Source: Margaritifera margaritifera (Eukaryota > Mollusca > Bivalvia > Unionida > Margaritiferidae). Taken from it: 64,000 nt of DNA. The DNA is taken from contig JAQPZY010001689.1 of assembly GCA_029931535.1 (NCBI GenBank), forward strand, positions 186,001 to 250,000. The letters are read 5' to 3'. This document shows positions 1 to 13,298 of this stretch, one piece after another (within the stretch, counting starts at the first letter, position 1; each line of letters starts with the position of its first letter). The translations under genes were made by a program, and so were the position numbers. The notes below the pieces were generated by a model. It was not told where the DNA came from. It saw nothing but the letters and a program-made list of their open reading frames with translations, and did not search any database.

Positions 1-1975
1 GGATAGAGATAATTTTCTTTATTTGTTATAGTACCGGTACTTTCTTCCTTTATTCAAATATCACTTACATGTTATTGAGACCCGTGAAATATGCAGCAAA
101 TTTAAAATAAAATATATACTGTGTAAGCCTGGTTACCATTTTTTAAATGTTACTAGCCTGATGGATATTCAATTTTATGGACACTCATACACATGTCGTG
201 CACCTTCTGGAAAAAAGACTTGTTTGTATCGATCAAATATTACTTACTATAATCTACAGTAACTCACGGCAAATGAGTGTGTACCTGTCACCAAGCTTTC
301 GTTCTTGACCTCTAATTGTGCCCCAAACAAAAGCGGGGAGTTTTCTTTTTCTGGAAATTTCTTCATCTACTATTTGACCATTCTATATTTCAGTAGTGCC
401 CTCATGATTACAACAATGTACGCCCCAAAACGTGTTTCACTCTGTAAGCACCATTGTCTCTGGTAAGACTTTGGATAGAACTATTGGTTAATCTCCTAGA
501 TATTCTTCAGCGCTTTTGTCCTACGCTAGTATTCAAATTATAATGATTTAATATAAATTAAACGCGTTTGTAGCTTTCGATGATCAAATGCTATTTAAAA
601 AGTTCACTAATTAGTAACCATATGTACATATCTTATAAAAATGAACAGGTAATTGCCAGAAGGCACTTTTCTACGCAAGTTTTTTTTGTTGTTTTGCGTA
701 AGTATTTTTCCTTATGTATGTTTCTCAGCTCAAAACTTCCGTTTTGTAATGTCCATATCTAGCATAATTTTACAATTAATGTGCCTTCAAAACTACGTTT
801 GTAACTCCCATCATGCATTATTTTTCAATTATTCCTTATGGATTCTTTGTGAAGGTTGAGCAGTCGTATGAATTTTTCACGTGTCTGATGTATAACGAAC
901 AGGCGTATTGAGGAGACAAAATTGTAATCTAAATATCTGTTTGCTTTGCTTGATGGCGTTCGATATATTATTTAACACTTTCTTCACAACGATTACCGTT
1001 TAATTTTGTATAGCATCCTAGGATGATACAACTAACAAAATGGGGTTTCCATTGTCTCCTTCGTGAGTCCAAAAGCCTTTTTTATAGCAGAAATCAAGCA
1101 TGATTTTTTGTTATATATTTATCTATTTTACCTTTGAAAATAAGACTATAGAAAATAAATCAGATTTTTAATGGAGTTGACTGATTTGGAACTTGACACA
1201 CTATACGACAAAAGTCTGATTTGTAGCTATCTATCCCTTGATGTACTTTTTCATTCTGCTCTGACCCTTACGTATTAGTAGAAAGGAATGTCAGAGAGCT
1301 AGGCAGTCAAACCAGATCAAACAAGCCCAAACCAGATTTAGATAGACAGACATGTTTGTTTAGGAACCATCTTCTTGTGTAGGGTTACGAGAACATTAAA
1401 AATCACAACTTTACAAAGATACCTAATTTGCTGAAGACTCAGGGATATTGTATACAATTAAAAAGGTCCTCCAGAACAATAAAAACAATATGTGACCACT
1501 AATGTTTTTTTTTTGGTTCTTTTTAACAGACCATGACTAATGGCACAAACCGAATTCAGATCGGTGATGGAAATATTTAATGAGTTTCACAATAGATAAA
1601 CAATGTCTCTATTAACAGATATTGCCAATCTGCTTACAAGTTTGGGTTGGATACAAATGTGCTCTTAGCTAGTTGCGTTGAAAAATAACATTCAATAAAA
1701 TACAAGTGATAATTTGATTGTTTCAAGCATTAAATGGTACACTCACGATGTAGCTGTAAAGATGCGGGGATATAGATTATATTTAATGATGATAAGATAG
1801 AAACAAGCATCATCGGCCTTAATAGTAAGGTGATTAAAAAGTTTGATGTGAGTAAATTCTAAATTCATATTACTATTTAAGGACCTTGTACTCTTTTCAA
1901 GTCCAAACTACAACGATGCAACAAAAACAGAGAAATAATTTATTATGAACAAAGTGTGATTTAAAAAAAAAAAAA
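1..1975. other. AT-rich host sequence, no gene seen
   Basis: All six frames are short and broken. No recognisable protein, RNA or repeat family was seen, only short homopolymer runs. Confidence 0.6.
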
Positions 1976-1997
1976 ATAACTAAGTATATGAAGAAGC

Positions 1998-3190
1998 TGT
2001 TTAAGAATTGTAATATTAGTCATAAATCTAATTCATTATTATGAATTGTTTAAGAATGGTGATAATAGTCATCAATCTAAAATCATTATTATGAATTGTT
2101 TAAGAACGGTAATATTAATCATAAATCTAAAACCATTATTATGAATTGTTTAAGAATGGAAATATTAGTCATAAATCTAAAATCATTATTATGAATTGTT
2201 TCAGAATGGTAATATTAGTCATAAATCTAAAACCATTATTATGAATTGTTTAAGAATGGTAATATTAGTCATAAATCTAAAATCATTATTATGAATTGTT
2301 TCAGAATGGTAATATTAGTCATAAATCTAAAACCATTATTATGAATTGTTTAAGAATGGTAATATTAATCATAAATCTAAAATCATTATTATGAATTGTT
2401 TCAGAATGGTAATATTAGTCATAAATCTAAAACCATTATTATGAATTGTTTAAGAATGGTAATATTAATCATAAATCTAAAACCATTATTATGAATTGTT
2501 TAAGAATGGAAATATTAGTCATAAATCTAAAATCATTATTATGAATTGTTTCAGAATGGTAATATTAGTCATAAATCTAAAACCATTATTATGAATTGTT
2601 TAAGAATGGTAATATTAGTCATAAATCTAAAATCATTATTATGAATTGTTTCAGAATGGTAATATTAGTCATAAATCTAAAACCATTATTATGAATTGTT
2701 TAAGAATGGTAATATTAATCATAAATCTAAAATCATTATTATGAATTGTTTCAGAATGGTAATATTAGTCATAAATCTAAAACCATTATTATGAATTGTT
2801 TAAGAATGGTAATATTAGTCATAAATCTAAAATCATTATTATGAATTGTTTAAGAATGGTAATATTAGTCATAAATCTAAAATCATTATTATGAATTGTT
2901 TCAGAATGGTAATATTAGTCATAAATCTAAAATCATTATTATGAATTGTTTAAGAAGGGTAATATTAGTCATAAATCTAAAATCATTATTATGAATTGTT
3001 TCAGAATGGTAATATTAGTCATAAATCTAAAACCATTATTATGAATTGTTTAAGAATGGTAATATTAATCATAAATCTAAATCATTATTATGAATTGTTT
3101 AAGAATGGTAATATTGATCATAAATCTAAAACCATTTTTATGAATTGTTTAAGAATGGTGATATTGATCATAAATCTAAAATCATTCGTA
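1998..3190. repeat. 50-bp satellite with 350-bp higher-order period
   Basis: About 24 head-to-tail copies of a 50-bp AT-rich unit. Each unit starts at taagaatggt or tcagaatggt and includes ataaatctaa and atgaattgtt. Variants alternate: taag-units mostly carry aatcatt and tcag-units aaccatt. The variant order repeats every seven units: the rare taagaatgga unit recurs at 2151 and 2501 with nearly the same six units after it. The last units (3070-3190) lose phase by 1-bp deletions. Short ORFs inside it are by-products of the repeat. Confidence 0.95.
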
Positions 3191-3194
3191 AGTT

Positions 3195-4065
3195 TGAAAG
3201 GATAGAAAAAAGTTGCAAATCGCTGACAGAAAAGAAACGTACCTGTTGTACATGGATGTCGTATTGCTTGCTAATAACACCTAATGATAATTTATAAAGC
3301 ATAAAGTATTCTGTGGATGTTTGATGTCATTTCAAACGACTGATAAAGAACAATATTAAAAACATCTTTACTATAATACTGAAAGCCCAGTTGCTGACAC
3401 AAATATCAGCTCTTATCTTGATAACAAATTATGCGAGAGAAACAAACAAAACAAACAAACACACAAACAAATTTAAAACAATAACAACACAAACATAATA
3501 CTGTAACAGGATGAAGCCGGGTTGGATTGGATAAGCGAAGACTCCGAAAGCAATTGCATTAATGAGATCTTTATTTATAAATGCAATTTAATGATTAATG
3601 ATTCTGACACCATTGTAACAAAAGGATATAGGGAAAATGATATAGTTCCCAACATGGAACCAATCAAGAACAAGTAACTTTAACGAGAAAATCAAATAAA
3701 GATCAACAAATAGAACTTGTAAACAAATATGAACACTGTTCTATCACTAATCAACGAATGAAAGTATATGATTGACATCCTAATACAATCAAGGTCTTAT
3801 TTAGCACTAAGGGTGACCACATCATGTGATTTATATACAACTACGAATAATGTATCATTAATATAATGTATCCACAAGTAGGACGCATGTATTATGAGCT
3901 TATAAATATATCACTCATTTAGTGATATTTGAAATATGAATTCATGAAGTTATCAATCAATTTGCGATATTGAAATATGAATGCATGAATTTATGAATCT
4001 ATGAATTTATCACTCATTTAGCGATATTGACATAACTAATTACAACATGGAACACATATATATAT
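3195..4065. other. AT-rich host sequence, no gene seen
   Basis: No gene was recognised. From about 3890 to 4035 a short motif around atcactcatttagtgatatt recurs two to three times in diverged form. Confidence 0.5.
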
Positions 4066-4066
4066 C

Positions 4067-4400
4067 GTGGCGTCCAGTTGACGACCAAGATATATTTCCG
4101 GTTCTACCGTTCTAGTCAATGGTCAAGGAGCCACCACGCATGGTCCACCCCTCCCAGTCTGTTGAAGGATCCCTCGAGAGCCTTCTCATTCAACACAGAC
4201 CCGCTGGACGCGAAGCCTTGGTCCCTCACATCGAGAACACCAGTACCCTCTTCAGAGCCAACGTCACCAGACACAGCGTACACGTCACTAGGAACTCCAA
4301 ATAGTTCTGCAACTCCACATCACCAAACCATACAGAAAAGCAGCTCTACAGCTGAATATTGCTCCCGTAAAGTGGTAAGCTTCCTGACAAGACTCCTCGT
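4067..4400 (+). other. GC-richer island, possibly decayed retroelement
   Basis: This stretch is much richer in G and C than its surroundings, and two overlapping plus frames stay open (4078-4407 and 4119-4304). The longer frame is rich in Ser, Thr and Pro, as in linkers or the tail of a retroelement polyprotein, but I see no catalytic motif. Both frames are reported only because the composition is out of place. A host exon or a mobile-element fragment are both possible. Confidence 0.2.
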
Positions 4401-4604
4401 AATGTAATTTGTACATAGAGAATGTGCTCTATAAGTACCCTAGCTGTGATGAATATGCCCAGCTAGAGAACTCGAGGTATTTGGGTTTCACTGCAGGCAA
4501 TTTGCACATGCAGCATGGGTTGAGTCGCGCTCAGTATTTCGAAATAACTAGAGCCGAAAAAATAAACCACCCTCGAGTAACGTTGTACGCAGCAAAGAAA
4601 CCCG

Positions 4605-6515
4605 AGTAAATTTTCGTTCACATATATACATTGATATACAGTATACACAATTCCGTGACAAATACAGTGAATATAAATAATGGTTAACCGAACAATCCAC
4701 CTCCATATTACACAAGCAAGTAATACAAATGTTTCCCTGCAAAAGAATGTATCTAAGTCACATGGATGGCCACAAGCAGGCAAATATAGTTTTGTGCAAA
4801 CTATGAAGAAAAATAAATGAAAAAATAAAAACAATGCATACAAACACATTTTGGCAGTGATATATATTTTCTCAAAATGCTCTTGGACTGAAAGCAACAG
4901 ATGGAGACGATAAAACACGATGCTGTTAAAGAAACATTCAAAGAGAGAAAGCATAAAATAGTACAGAATGAAGAAGAAAAGAATTTTACAAAGCAAAATT
5001 AGGGATTTGCTAGAAAAGAAAAACGTTGAAAACTGTTGAAAGGGCATTTTTTAGTTGAGAAGTTTAACAGAACCCAAAGACTAGAATCTAGACGTATTTC
5101 ACTGAAATGAAAACCAAAAATGAGCCGGCGATTTTCCAAGGCTAATTGAGGGATAATATAACACTCATCACAGATCAGTAGAATTCACTGCATTTGCAGC
5201 AAGCAAGGAAGAAAACGGAGCAAATTATGGATCAATATATTCGTGAAATAGACAACTGATACATTTAAGACACCTACATTTAAACTTGGTAAAACAGTCA
5301 CAATGTTAAAAAACAAAAATGAAAACATTTGAAAGAGCTACTTTTCAAACTTTCCCGATGAAATATTTAATACAAATACGTAATCTAATGTGATCCAATC
5401 TTTTGAAAAATGGAAGACTTGAAGGTAGATGATATAGCGGGCGTGTTTTACACACAAGAGTTATTTCTTCATGAAAAACAAAATGGCATATGCAAAGCTT
5501 AAAAGATTTAAAGAATAAAACGGATGAACGGAAATGTATACAATTGTGAAGTGATATGATTAATCATTTCATAGTTTTGGTCCAACTGAAAGCATGATGA
5601 TATTACAATAAATGGTTAATGCATGATACCACTAAAAGTAAAAACAGATCACATTACAAATTCGAAGTTGGTTCAAAATGTATCTCCGAAAGACTGTAAA
5701 ACATCTACAGTGTAAAGGACTAAAAGATTGTCTATTGGACTTTGAACAAAAGAGAGCTAATAAAAAATCATATAAATGTTGATTCCATCATGAGAACATT
5801 TAAACTTCTTTACAATTTCAGTCAAGGAAGGCGTACTTAGCGCACAAGCACAATAAAAATACGCATTTGTTTCCTTGAAAAAATGTTTTCGATGCACATT
5901 TTTAAGGCATCCGTAATACATTCTGCTATAAAGAATAACCTCAGAATTAACCAAAATCAGTTAACAAGGGAAGTGGCTTTTGATTACATGGATTATGCAA
6001 ACTCCAGTACACGTTTCAGAGTGTGTAGATACTGGTTTGTTTAAACTGCACATTTGTCACAGGTTCCAACTGATATAGAGTAGTATCTGAAATTCAACTG
6101 CAAAAATAAATTGTACACGCAATATTTGAGACAGTCATTTGTAAAATGCTACAAAAACTGCATTGAAAAACTGAGGGAAGAAATGGAGAAATAAAACAAA
6201 ATACAAACTGCCATGGATATAATGATTGCGTTCAATAAAAAAGGAAATAAAACGTGAGTAAATAGAAGCTCTATTTATATGCACCATAAAATCTAGTTTC
6301 GTATACGAAATATAGATGAGAATTGTTGAACCCATTAAGTTTTTGAATTGTGTCAAATGCATGGCTGCTTTCTGCGTAATCGAAATAATTGACGATAAGC
6401 ACAAAATTATATTTTTGGACGATATGTCAAAATTCGACAAAATGGATGAATTTAGAAATGCCAGGTTTCAAAAACAAACAAGCAGCATTCCTTTTCCTAG
6501 TCCTGCAACACAGTT
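4605..6515. other. AT-rich host sequence, no gene seen
   Basis: The long minus-strand reading frame at 4463-5047 is rich in Phe, Leu, Tyr and Cys, which is what AT-rich non-coding DNA gives. No family was recognised and no other feature was seen. Confidence 0.5.
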
Positions 6516-6516
6516 T

Positions 6517-6592
6517 GAAGCCCCATACCCAGTCTTAAATCCCCATACCTTGAAGCCCCATACCCAGTCTTAAAGCCCCATACCCAGTCTTA
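6517..6592. repeat. Short tandem repeat
   Basis: About four imperfect copies of a unit containing agccccatacccagtctta, with one shortened copy in the middle. Confidence 0.8.
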
Positions 6593-6599
6593 ACATGCG

Positions 6600-7925
6600 T
6601 ACTTAAAGATGTCTCGACCATTTTGAACGATATAATACATTACTACAGCGAGAAAAGATTATTTTACATACAAACCATTAAGCTTTTGTGATAACAAAAC
6701 TTTAAACTCAGACAGTGATGAATTTATGAACATATACAGAGCACAGTGAAACTCGCCATTGTGGCAAAATCAGGTAAACTGTGTGGTGCATCTCCTTGTG
6801 ATATATCATACTGCCATGGAACAAACAAGAGAGTTCCAGAGTTAGTAAACTCATTTGCGAAATTTTACTTCTCCTTCTAGATTAGGAATTTACTGAGTGT
6901 GCAATATCTTTATCTTTACCAGTTAAAGATGCTCTTAATATTGTGAATATATTATATGTGACAATTTTGGAATTTCATCAAAACGCGCGCGCTTGTGTGG
7001 GTGTGGGTGGGTGTGTCTGGATACATAAACAAAAAGAAGACACAAGTTATAGATAATGACACAACCTACTGGTAGCTAGGATAATCAAATGATTGTTTTA
7101 AAAAACAAGCAATTTTATTGGTAAACAAGAATTATCTGGACCTTGCTGATTATATTTTGAAATTAAACTACCATGTGAAATAATTAATTCTGCTGCAGAT
7201 AAAATAGGAGTCAAGAGGCTGAACTCACTTCTTTCTACAGGAAAGCAACGGTGTTACATCTGAGGGAAAACAATGGTATTACAGATGAGGGAAAAGCGAG
7301 AAATAACCCTAGCATTAGCACATTGATAATATGTATATTGTGCAGAAACGTTTTTAACAAAACCTCTAGTACACAGCACAGTCTGTTTCAACTGAACAAG
7401 TTTGAGTAAAAAGGTAAAAGACCACCATGAGATAACGAAGATGGCGAAACATTGTTTCAGCTTTTTAAAACATTTCATAACAGATTCGGAAGTACGGTTA
7501 AACCACGCTGTTGGTGGCTACGGTATTCTTTTGTTACCGAGTGACATTGTTTCGAAAATGCTTACTATCGTTGGATATATCAATAATTTAAAGAAATCTA
7601 AAGACTCTTTTAAACTAGGTTTAAATCATATTATCAATCTCAATATATCAATTACTGGTGGTAGCCCAGAGATTGATTGGCAATCTGTGACAGTACAGCA
7701 AGAAACTGAAGACGAAAAATAGGAAGACAAAGTTAGAGGATTTTAATGATGACTCTCCTCCGGAACGCTTTGCCTCTCACTTGATGATACTTGTCACTTT
7801 ATAAACAACGAAAAACGAAATTGACCTTGAAAAACAATTTCGTAAGATTGATAGTGATAGGTCAAGGGGCTACTATAGTTTTCTTTTTACAACAGGTTAA
7901 GAATATTGACTTGGGCACACCTTAT
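6600..7925. other. Host sequence, no gene seen
   Basis: An open plus frame at 7402-7722 (106 codons) has ordinary composition but matches nothing I recognise. A short GT-rich run lies at 6984-7015. Confidence 0.45.
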
Positions 7926-7929
7926 GAGG

Positions 7930-8185
7930 TGGCCACATGTGGCCGAGTGGTCTAAGACGCTCACCTTTACAGATTACTGAGTGCGCAATATATGTCCGCG
8001 TCGGTTCGAGTCTGGGTTATGCCAGCGTGTGTATGTGAGAAAGCTTGCCAGTAGCTTCCCGTGGGCCGGTGGTTCTTCCCGGAGTGTTTCTGGGTTCTTC
8101 CTCCATCAAACACACTTTACGCCATGTATAGCCTATCATGTTCCAAAAATGACTTTAAAGACACAACAACAACAATATGTTCTGA
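7930..8185 (+). mobile_element. tRNA-derived SINE
   Basis: The head holds an A-box-like tggccgagtgg (about 7942) and a B-box-like ggttcgagtc (about 8002), the internal RNA polymerase III promoter of a tRNA. The long variable-arm spacing suits a Leu/Ser-type tRNA. A GC-rich body follows (ccgtgggccggtggttc and a cttcctcc motif), as in SINE central domains of molluscs and other invertebrates. The tail is a CAA run (8163-8176). The acceptor stem does not fold as a full tRNA, so this is a retroposon and not a tRNA gene. Confidence 0.6.
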
Positions 8186-8189
8186 GCAC

Positions 8190-8600
8190 GATTCACCTAA
8201 GGTATTCTGGCAAGATTCGATGTTCTTCTGAAGAAAGACATCGCACAGTTTAGATGACATAAGTCATTTTCCTCAGTAATAAGAAGAGAGAGGATTGAAG
8301 CGAAACCAAGTCTTATTGTTGAGGAAAACGTCTTTGCCATCATACCGGTTTAGACCGCATGCATCGTCAGTCAGATTGTTGACATTGTTTTCGATTTTGT
8401 ACACCCTTGATGCAAACTGAAAATGTCACAGTACCAGTCCATTACTCATGGATTTGAAATATGTATTTAGTAGATTGAAAGTGTCACATTACCAGTCCAT
8501 TACTCATGGATTTGAAACATGTATTTAGCAAATTGGGTCATACCATAAAGGCTTGCAGTGCCTATCTTGAATGTTACATTTTAATGGCGCGCTATTTCCA

Positions 8601-8655
<55 letters not shown>

Positions 8656-9735
8656 GGGAGGGAAGGGGATTGTGCGATCACGAGAAAGTTGCCGGCTTGA
8701 TCTTCACAAATTGATATATCACTACACGCCAAAATCGTCAATAGTATATGAAAATGTAACATGACAAAATAAGACAAATTTGTAAATGAAAAAATTTATT
8801 TCAAACTTTTTAAAAAAATTACACTCTCACCCCCCTTTAATATGTACACCCATACTATCGTGATATTGAAACTTTACTCTCTGATTTAATCAGTGTTAGC
8901 AGCTGACTTCAAAATTCGTTTACATAAAAAATTATGAGAAAGCATGACATATAATCTAGTGTTCGCAAAAGCAAACAAAAATGGAAATGAAACAAAGTTA
9001 TTCGTACGGCTAACACGTGCGGGAAAGCGTGACACATATTCCGGTGTAAGCACACACAAAAACCATGGGAATAAACATGTTATATTTTCTATTGCCAAGT
9101 TGTAAAAGGTTTCAAAGTCACTTTCTCCAGTCTTTTTGTACAGTATTAAACCACAATTCAATCTCAGTTTAGGAGAATCAAAAGTACGGTCTGTTAAACT
9201 GGTATGTCTATAATTCTCTACCTAGTGATTTAGTAGTAAAATAAAACGAGTCCATTTCTGTACTTGTCATTCACTAATTGTACAGTTGATTCAGAGGTTA
9301 TGATATCTTAGTACAAACCAATTAAGTTCGATTACAGAGGGTAGATAAAATATATGCAATAGATAATATGGGCTCCCCCTGGGGGGCGGGGGGGGGGTCG
9401 TGGTGCATCTCCGATATATACAAGCCCCTAGGGCTGCCAAGTTAGACACTAAGGTGGGCATTTTGCAAAAATTATGACAACAGTTTATTGAGTAGTAATA
9501 TGAAATATTTAAACAACATAACTACCAGTGAAATATATATTGAAATACTACTACTTATATAAATCAATAATGAAGACTTCTATACATCTACCAATCCCAA
9601 AGCATGTTAGCAATAACATTTAAAGCTCAATTAATACTTGTATCTGCTGAAAAGAATTGAGAGAAACGAATAAGCAAACTATGAATGGAATTATAACAAA
9701 AAGACTTATAGATTCATTTTCTCCATTGTAGTATC
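8190..9735. other. Host sequence with small repeats, no gene seen
   Basis: Contains a direct repeat of about 42 bp (8420-8460 and 8478-8520, with tcacagtaccagtccatta or a close variant), the GT microsatellite and a G-run at 9379-9398. No coding signal was recognised. Confidence 0.5.
8602..8654. repeat. (GT)n microsatellite
   Basis: An uninterrupted GT dinucleotide run of about 53 bp. Confidence 0.97.
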
Positions 9736-9739
9736 AGAT

Positions 9740-10700
9740 TAATCTCGTTTTGTTTATGCAAGCTCTGCATCTCTGTTATTTGGTATTGCGTTTGTCCATT
9801 TCCTCCACCAGTTCCTTTCTGTCACAGTTGTAACATTTTATAACTTTTTGTTCCATTTATATCAGTAGCTCAGTTTCAATTACTACTGGATGTCTGTGAA
9901 AACCAGGTCTTCAAAGTCTATATATCCGCATACAGTGAAAGGTATACTGGTTTTTACTTTACCAAACTGTCGCACAAATTTCATTCCCAAATCGACTGCC
10001 TTTCGATAATTTTTTTGATGATTATTTGTGACAGAGGGTTTTACGAATACCTTAAATGGTAGTAATAATTGTTCAGAAATAGTGTATGCTTGATTGAGTA
10101 GTTGTGTACTTCTTTACCATAGCTTCTTTGAACGAAATTTGAAAGCTGTTTCATGTTCTCCTGACTGTTTCAACGTGTATTAAATTTGGATTGCCTTTTA
10201 TCATGTTCACAATATCGTAGACCAGCTTGTGGTCTTTAAGGTGGTATCGTTTTTCAGCTTGTGTGTGATATAATTTGTATCAGCTTCATAGCTCTGAATG
10301 TTGTCTCTTTTAATTTCTTCTATGATCTCATTCATTAGCGTGTAGGACATTGCATACATTGAAGTCGCCTTGTCAGGTTGTACCATTTTGTTGTTTAACT
10401 CTGATCTTGTCAGGTTGTACCATTTTGTTGTTTAACTCTGATCTTGTCATGTTATATCATTTTGCTATTTAACTCTGATGTTGTCATGTTGTACCATTTT
10501 GTTGTTTAACTCTGATGTTTTTTGACGTATATTCTTTTCTCAGCTCTTATTTTGTAATCAATGCGAATTCTCATGACGTGCATGATTTAACGCCTTTGAT
10601 TTCTAATGAACTTTTTTGCCACATCTAAATCATAACAGAAATTGGTAATATTTGAAAACTCAATGTTTTCATGATCTTTGATACCTCTATATATATGTAT
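9740..10700 (-). pseudogene. Decayed coding sequence next to an old Polinton integrase
   Basis: Read on the minus strand, this stretch contains several coherent peptide runs separated by stops and frame changes. Around 10380-10250 one frame reads EIIEEIKRDNIQSYEADTNY. Around 10020-9890 another reads AVDLGMKFVRQFGKVKTSIP, followed by FTVCGYIDFEDLVF. Such runs of balanced composition are unusual for this AT-rich background. Because it lies directly downstream of the decayed integrase at 10715-11600 in the same orientation, it probably belongs to the same old element. I do not recognise the family. Confidence 0.4.
10378..10512. repeat. Tandem repeat, about 42 bp, 3-4 copies
   Basis: Imperfect copies of a unit containing ttgtaccattttgttgttta and actctgat. 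It sits inside the decayed coding stretch, so it grew after that gene died. Confidence 0.85.
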
Positions 10701-10714
10701 TGCAATTTTACTAT

Positions 10715-11600
10715 CTATTTTAACTGAATAATGTTTTCTACTGGATCACAACTTTTAAACGATTCATCGTAACCCTTTGATCTGTCAAGTACATAATATT
10801 TAACTTTAGTTCTCATGATCTTCAAAATCTTTTCAACTTTGTATACGTCATCCTGTTTGAAGTACAGAGTTACCTCTTGCTCTGGAAACATGCCTTCAAT
10901 ATTCTCCTCCTTCAAGTCTTCCAGTTTGTAAACAATAGGATCACATAGTATTATTTTTCTGAATAAATAAGATTTCCACGTTTAAGTTAGGAAGTTGACC
11001 CTTTCAAAATATTGGTTTGCATTTTATAATTCTAACTGTTTCATCCATTTTGCATTTTTGAGTTCCAAATGTATCAGTTGTCAAATGACCGAATAGATGG
11101 ATCTATACTATTGATTTATTTTTTGTTCCTAGCTCGCTTTAACCGGATTCGTGTTTATTGATGTACGATAAGTGGTATTGTAGCCATCAATTAGCTTTAG
11201 TAAAACGTCAACCCACCATTTGGTAATATTTTGAGTAAAATACTTCCACACTCTAGTTCTTAGGGATCAATTAAACCTTTCCACTAAAAGTGATTTTATT
11301 TGTCAGTGTATGTTGAAATGTACTCAAGGTTTTTACTAAATCTCTTGCTATAGAACTCTTTTCCCTCTTCAAACATTATATTTTCAAGCTTTCTTTCTCT
11401 GAAGATTTTTCGGAAAGCAATGAGTATGTCATCGCCATTTTTTTATTTTACTCTGTGAGGCCACGGGAACTTTGAAAAGACATATATAAATTCCAATATT
11501 TTTTATTACCATTGTTGTATTTTTCAAGCGCTTACATGTCAATGATGTCTGCTTGCCTCTGGACTTCCATGTGAATAAGATAGACACTTCTGAATGAAAT
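10715..11600 (-). pseudogene. Ancient Polinton/Maverick integrase remnant
   Basis: The minus strand carries an integrase-like fragment. At 11287-11273 it reads VERFN, where the Glu would be the third catalytic acid of the DDE triad. After a TGA the frame continues through RVWKYFTQNITKWWVDVL and YNTTYRT. These match in position the VERFN, YNNTKHRT and following blocks of the intact-order integrase at 33725-34617. Farther upstream (about 11560-11330) are fragments ADIIDM and EGKEFYSKRFSKNL, in the places of the first and second acid regions. The last part (10915-10715) is open and has the IEGMFPEQE block followed by a chromodomain-like KVEKILK...YYVLDRSKGY. Many stops and shifts show it is long dead. 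Confidence 0.75.
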
Positions 11601-12655
11601 TTTTATCGATTTCTTGTGTAATTTGTAGGTAGATAGTTCAGTTAAATATTCTTTCACGTCAACATATTTCTATTTTATTTTTTTTTTGTTGTTGTTGCGT
11701 AAAGCAATTAGAAAATATTTATTAAACATTGCAATACATCATTTTATGTTGTCTGAAATCCATAAATCAAGATCTGTATTCTCTTCCATGGTGTTACGGA
11801 TCACAATCATGTTTTACCATACTTTTATCCCATTCCAAATTTGTAAACAAAAAGACTTTATCTCTTGATCCTGAGATTGTTGCTTGATGTTAAATTCATT
11901 CAATATTTATACCAAGTATCTGAAATCAGTTGCGTTTATCGCAATATAGCTTTGAGCCGTTATCAATGGTGCTTCGAATATTGTAAATATTATTTTGTCA
12001 CTTATTTCTGTAGCAACGTTTCAATAGGACAGATTAATTTCTTGACTTGAGGGCATGTTTTTGTTTTTGTTACAAAATGAATGTTGTTGGGAACTATTGA
12101 AATCAGTTACAAAGACTGTATTATTAATTCTATAGTAAGGTTTGAATAGCACGGAAGTATGGGGAAGAACAGAATAGATGGAGTGCGAATGTAGTATTTT
12201 AAAATTTGAAGTCATTCTTTTTTGTTTAAATTTACAATGTTAAACATTTTTATTTTTTGTTATCTTAAAGTATTATTCACTGTTGACCAATATGGCGTGT
12301 AGTGATATGTCACTATTTGTGAACATACATCCGACGCGCTGTTAGAGAATTCTCCCCGACTCCACCGCATCCTCCTTTCTCTTGGCTTGTCATACAAGGG
12401 ATACGCTTGGGGATTGTTTCATCATATTATTTGGGAATTTTGCGATCTTGAATTTCTAACGTTGCATACCAGGCAAAGGCCAAATATTATCGAAAACCAT
12501 TGCCAACTTCTGGCAAATGTAAATATCCTAGGGTCAGTGCAGCTGGGATTTCATAGAGAAAGAGACGTTCCCAAAATAATGAACAAATTCGACAATAATA
12601 CATGGATAGGTATCACTGGAAGGAACATTTCTAACGACAGTGGTAGGGTCACCTG

Positions 12656-12784
12656 CTGCACTACACTGTATGCTTCTGGATTCGATGAGAAAAAAAGAAA
12701 ACAGCACTACACTTTATGCTTCTGGATTCGATGAGAAAACAAGAAAAAAGCACTACACTCTATGCTTCTGGATTCGATGAGAAA
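12656..12784. repeat. Direct repeat, three copies
   Basis: Three copies, about 45-50 bp apart, of a unit that includes gcactacac followed by tatgcttctggattcgatga. Confidence 0.85.
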
Positions 12785-13233
12785 TAAAAAGAAAACAGCT
12801 CAGCCGTTAACACAAGTTGGAAGTAAAACTGACGATTCAAAGGAAAATAGTCAAAATTCTGACCTGGACACTTCACCAGTCATTTGTCTCCTTGCGTGAG
12901 ATCCATTTGGATTGTTGAAGCCGACAAGAAAATCAAAATTGAAATGTTAGATTTTAAAGACCTCGAACTGTATCTGAAATCTGAGACTTCGAACTGTGAG
13001 TGAACATTCGTTTTAATCTAAGCCGTGGATTGTTTAAAAATTGTTACAGTTATTAATATATGCTACTTATGATTATATTGTTCTCATTTTTTATCAAAAT
13101 GTCACTGCATTTTCACTAATAAGTGCTTCCATCTGCAATCTTTGAAACTCCTGTCTTTCCTTATCTGTCTGTATGTCTCTTCTGGCTGTTTTATCTCAAA
13201 TGCATGTTGATGTCTTGATACTTCGAAGTCAAT

Positions 13234-13240
<7 letters not shown>

Positions 13241-13286
<46 letters not shown>
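13241..13286. repeat. (AT)n microsatellite
   Basis: An uninterrupted AT run followed by gtatgtatgtat. Confidence 0.97.

Positions 13287-13298
<12 letters not shown>

Noticed and set aside
1998..3190. CRISPR-like array
   Set aside because: Units are contiguous and nearly identical with no unique spacers. The context is animal DNA.
4463..5047. 194-codon minus-strand ORF
   Set aside because: Phe/Leu/Cys/Tyr-rich composition typical of AT-rich non-coding DNA, with no motif and no start context.
7938..8012. Functional tRNA gene
   Set aside because: Only the A and B boxes are convincing. The acceptor stem does not pair, and a SINE body and CAA tail follow.
12387..12734. 115-codon plus-strand ORF
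   Set aside because: Balanced composition in its first part, but no domain seen, and its end is made of the local direct repeat.
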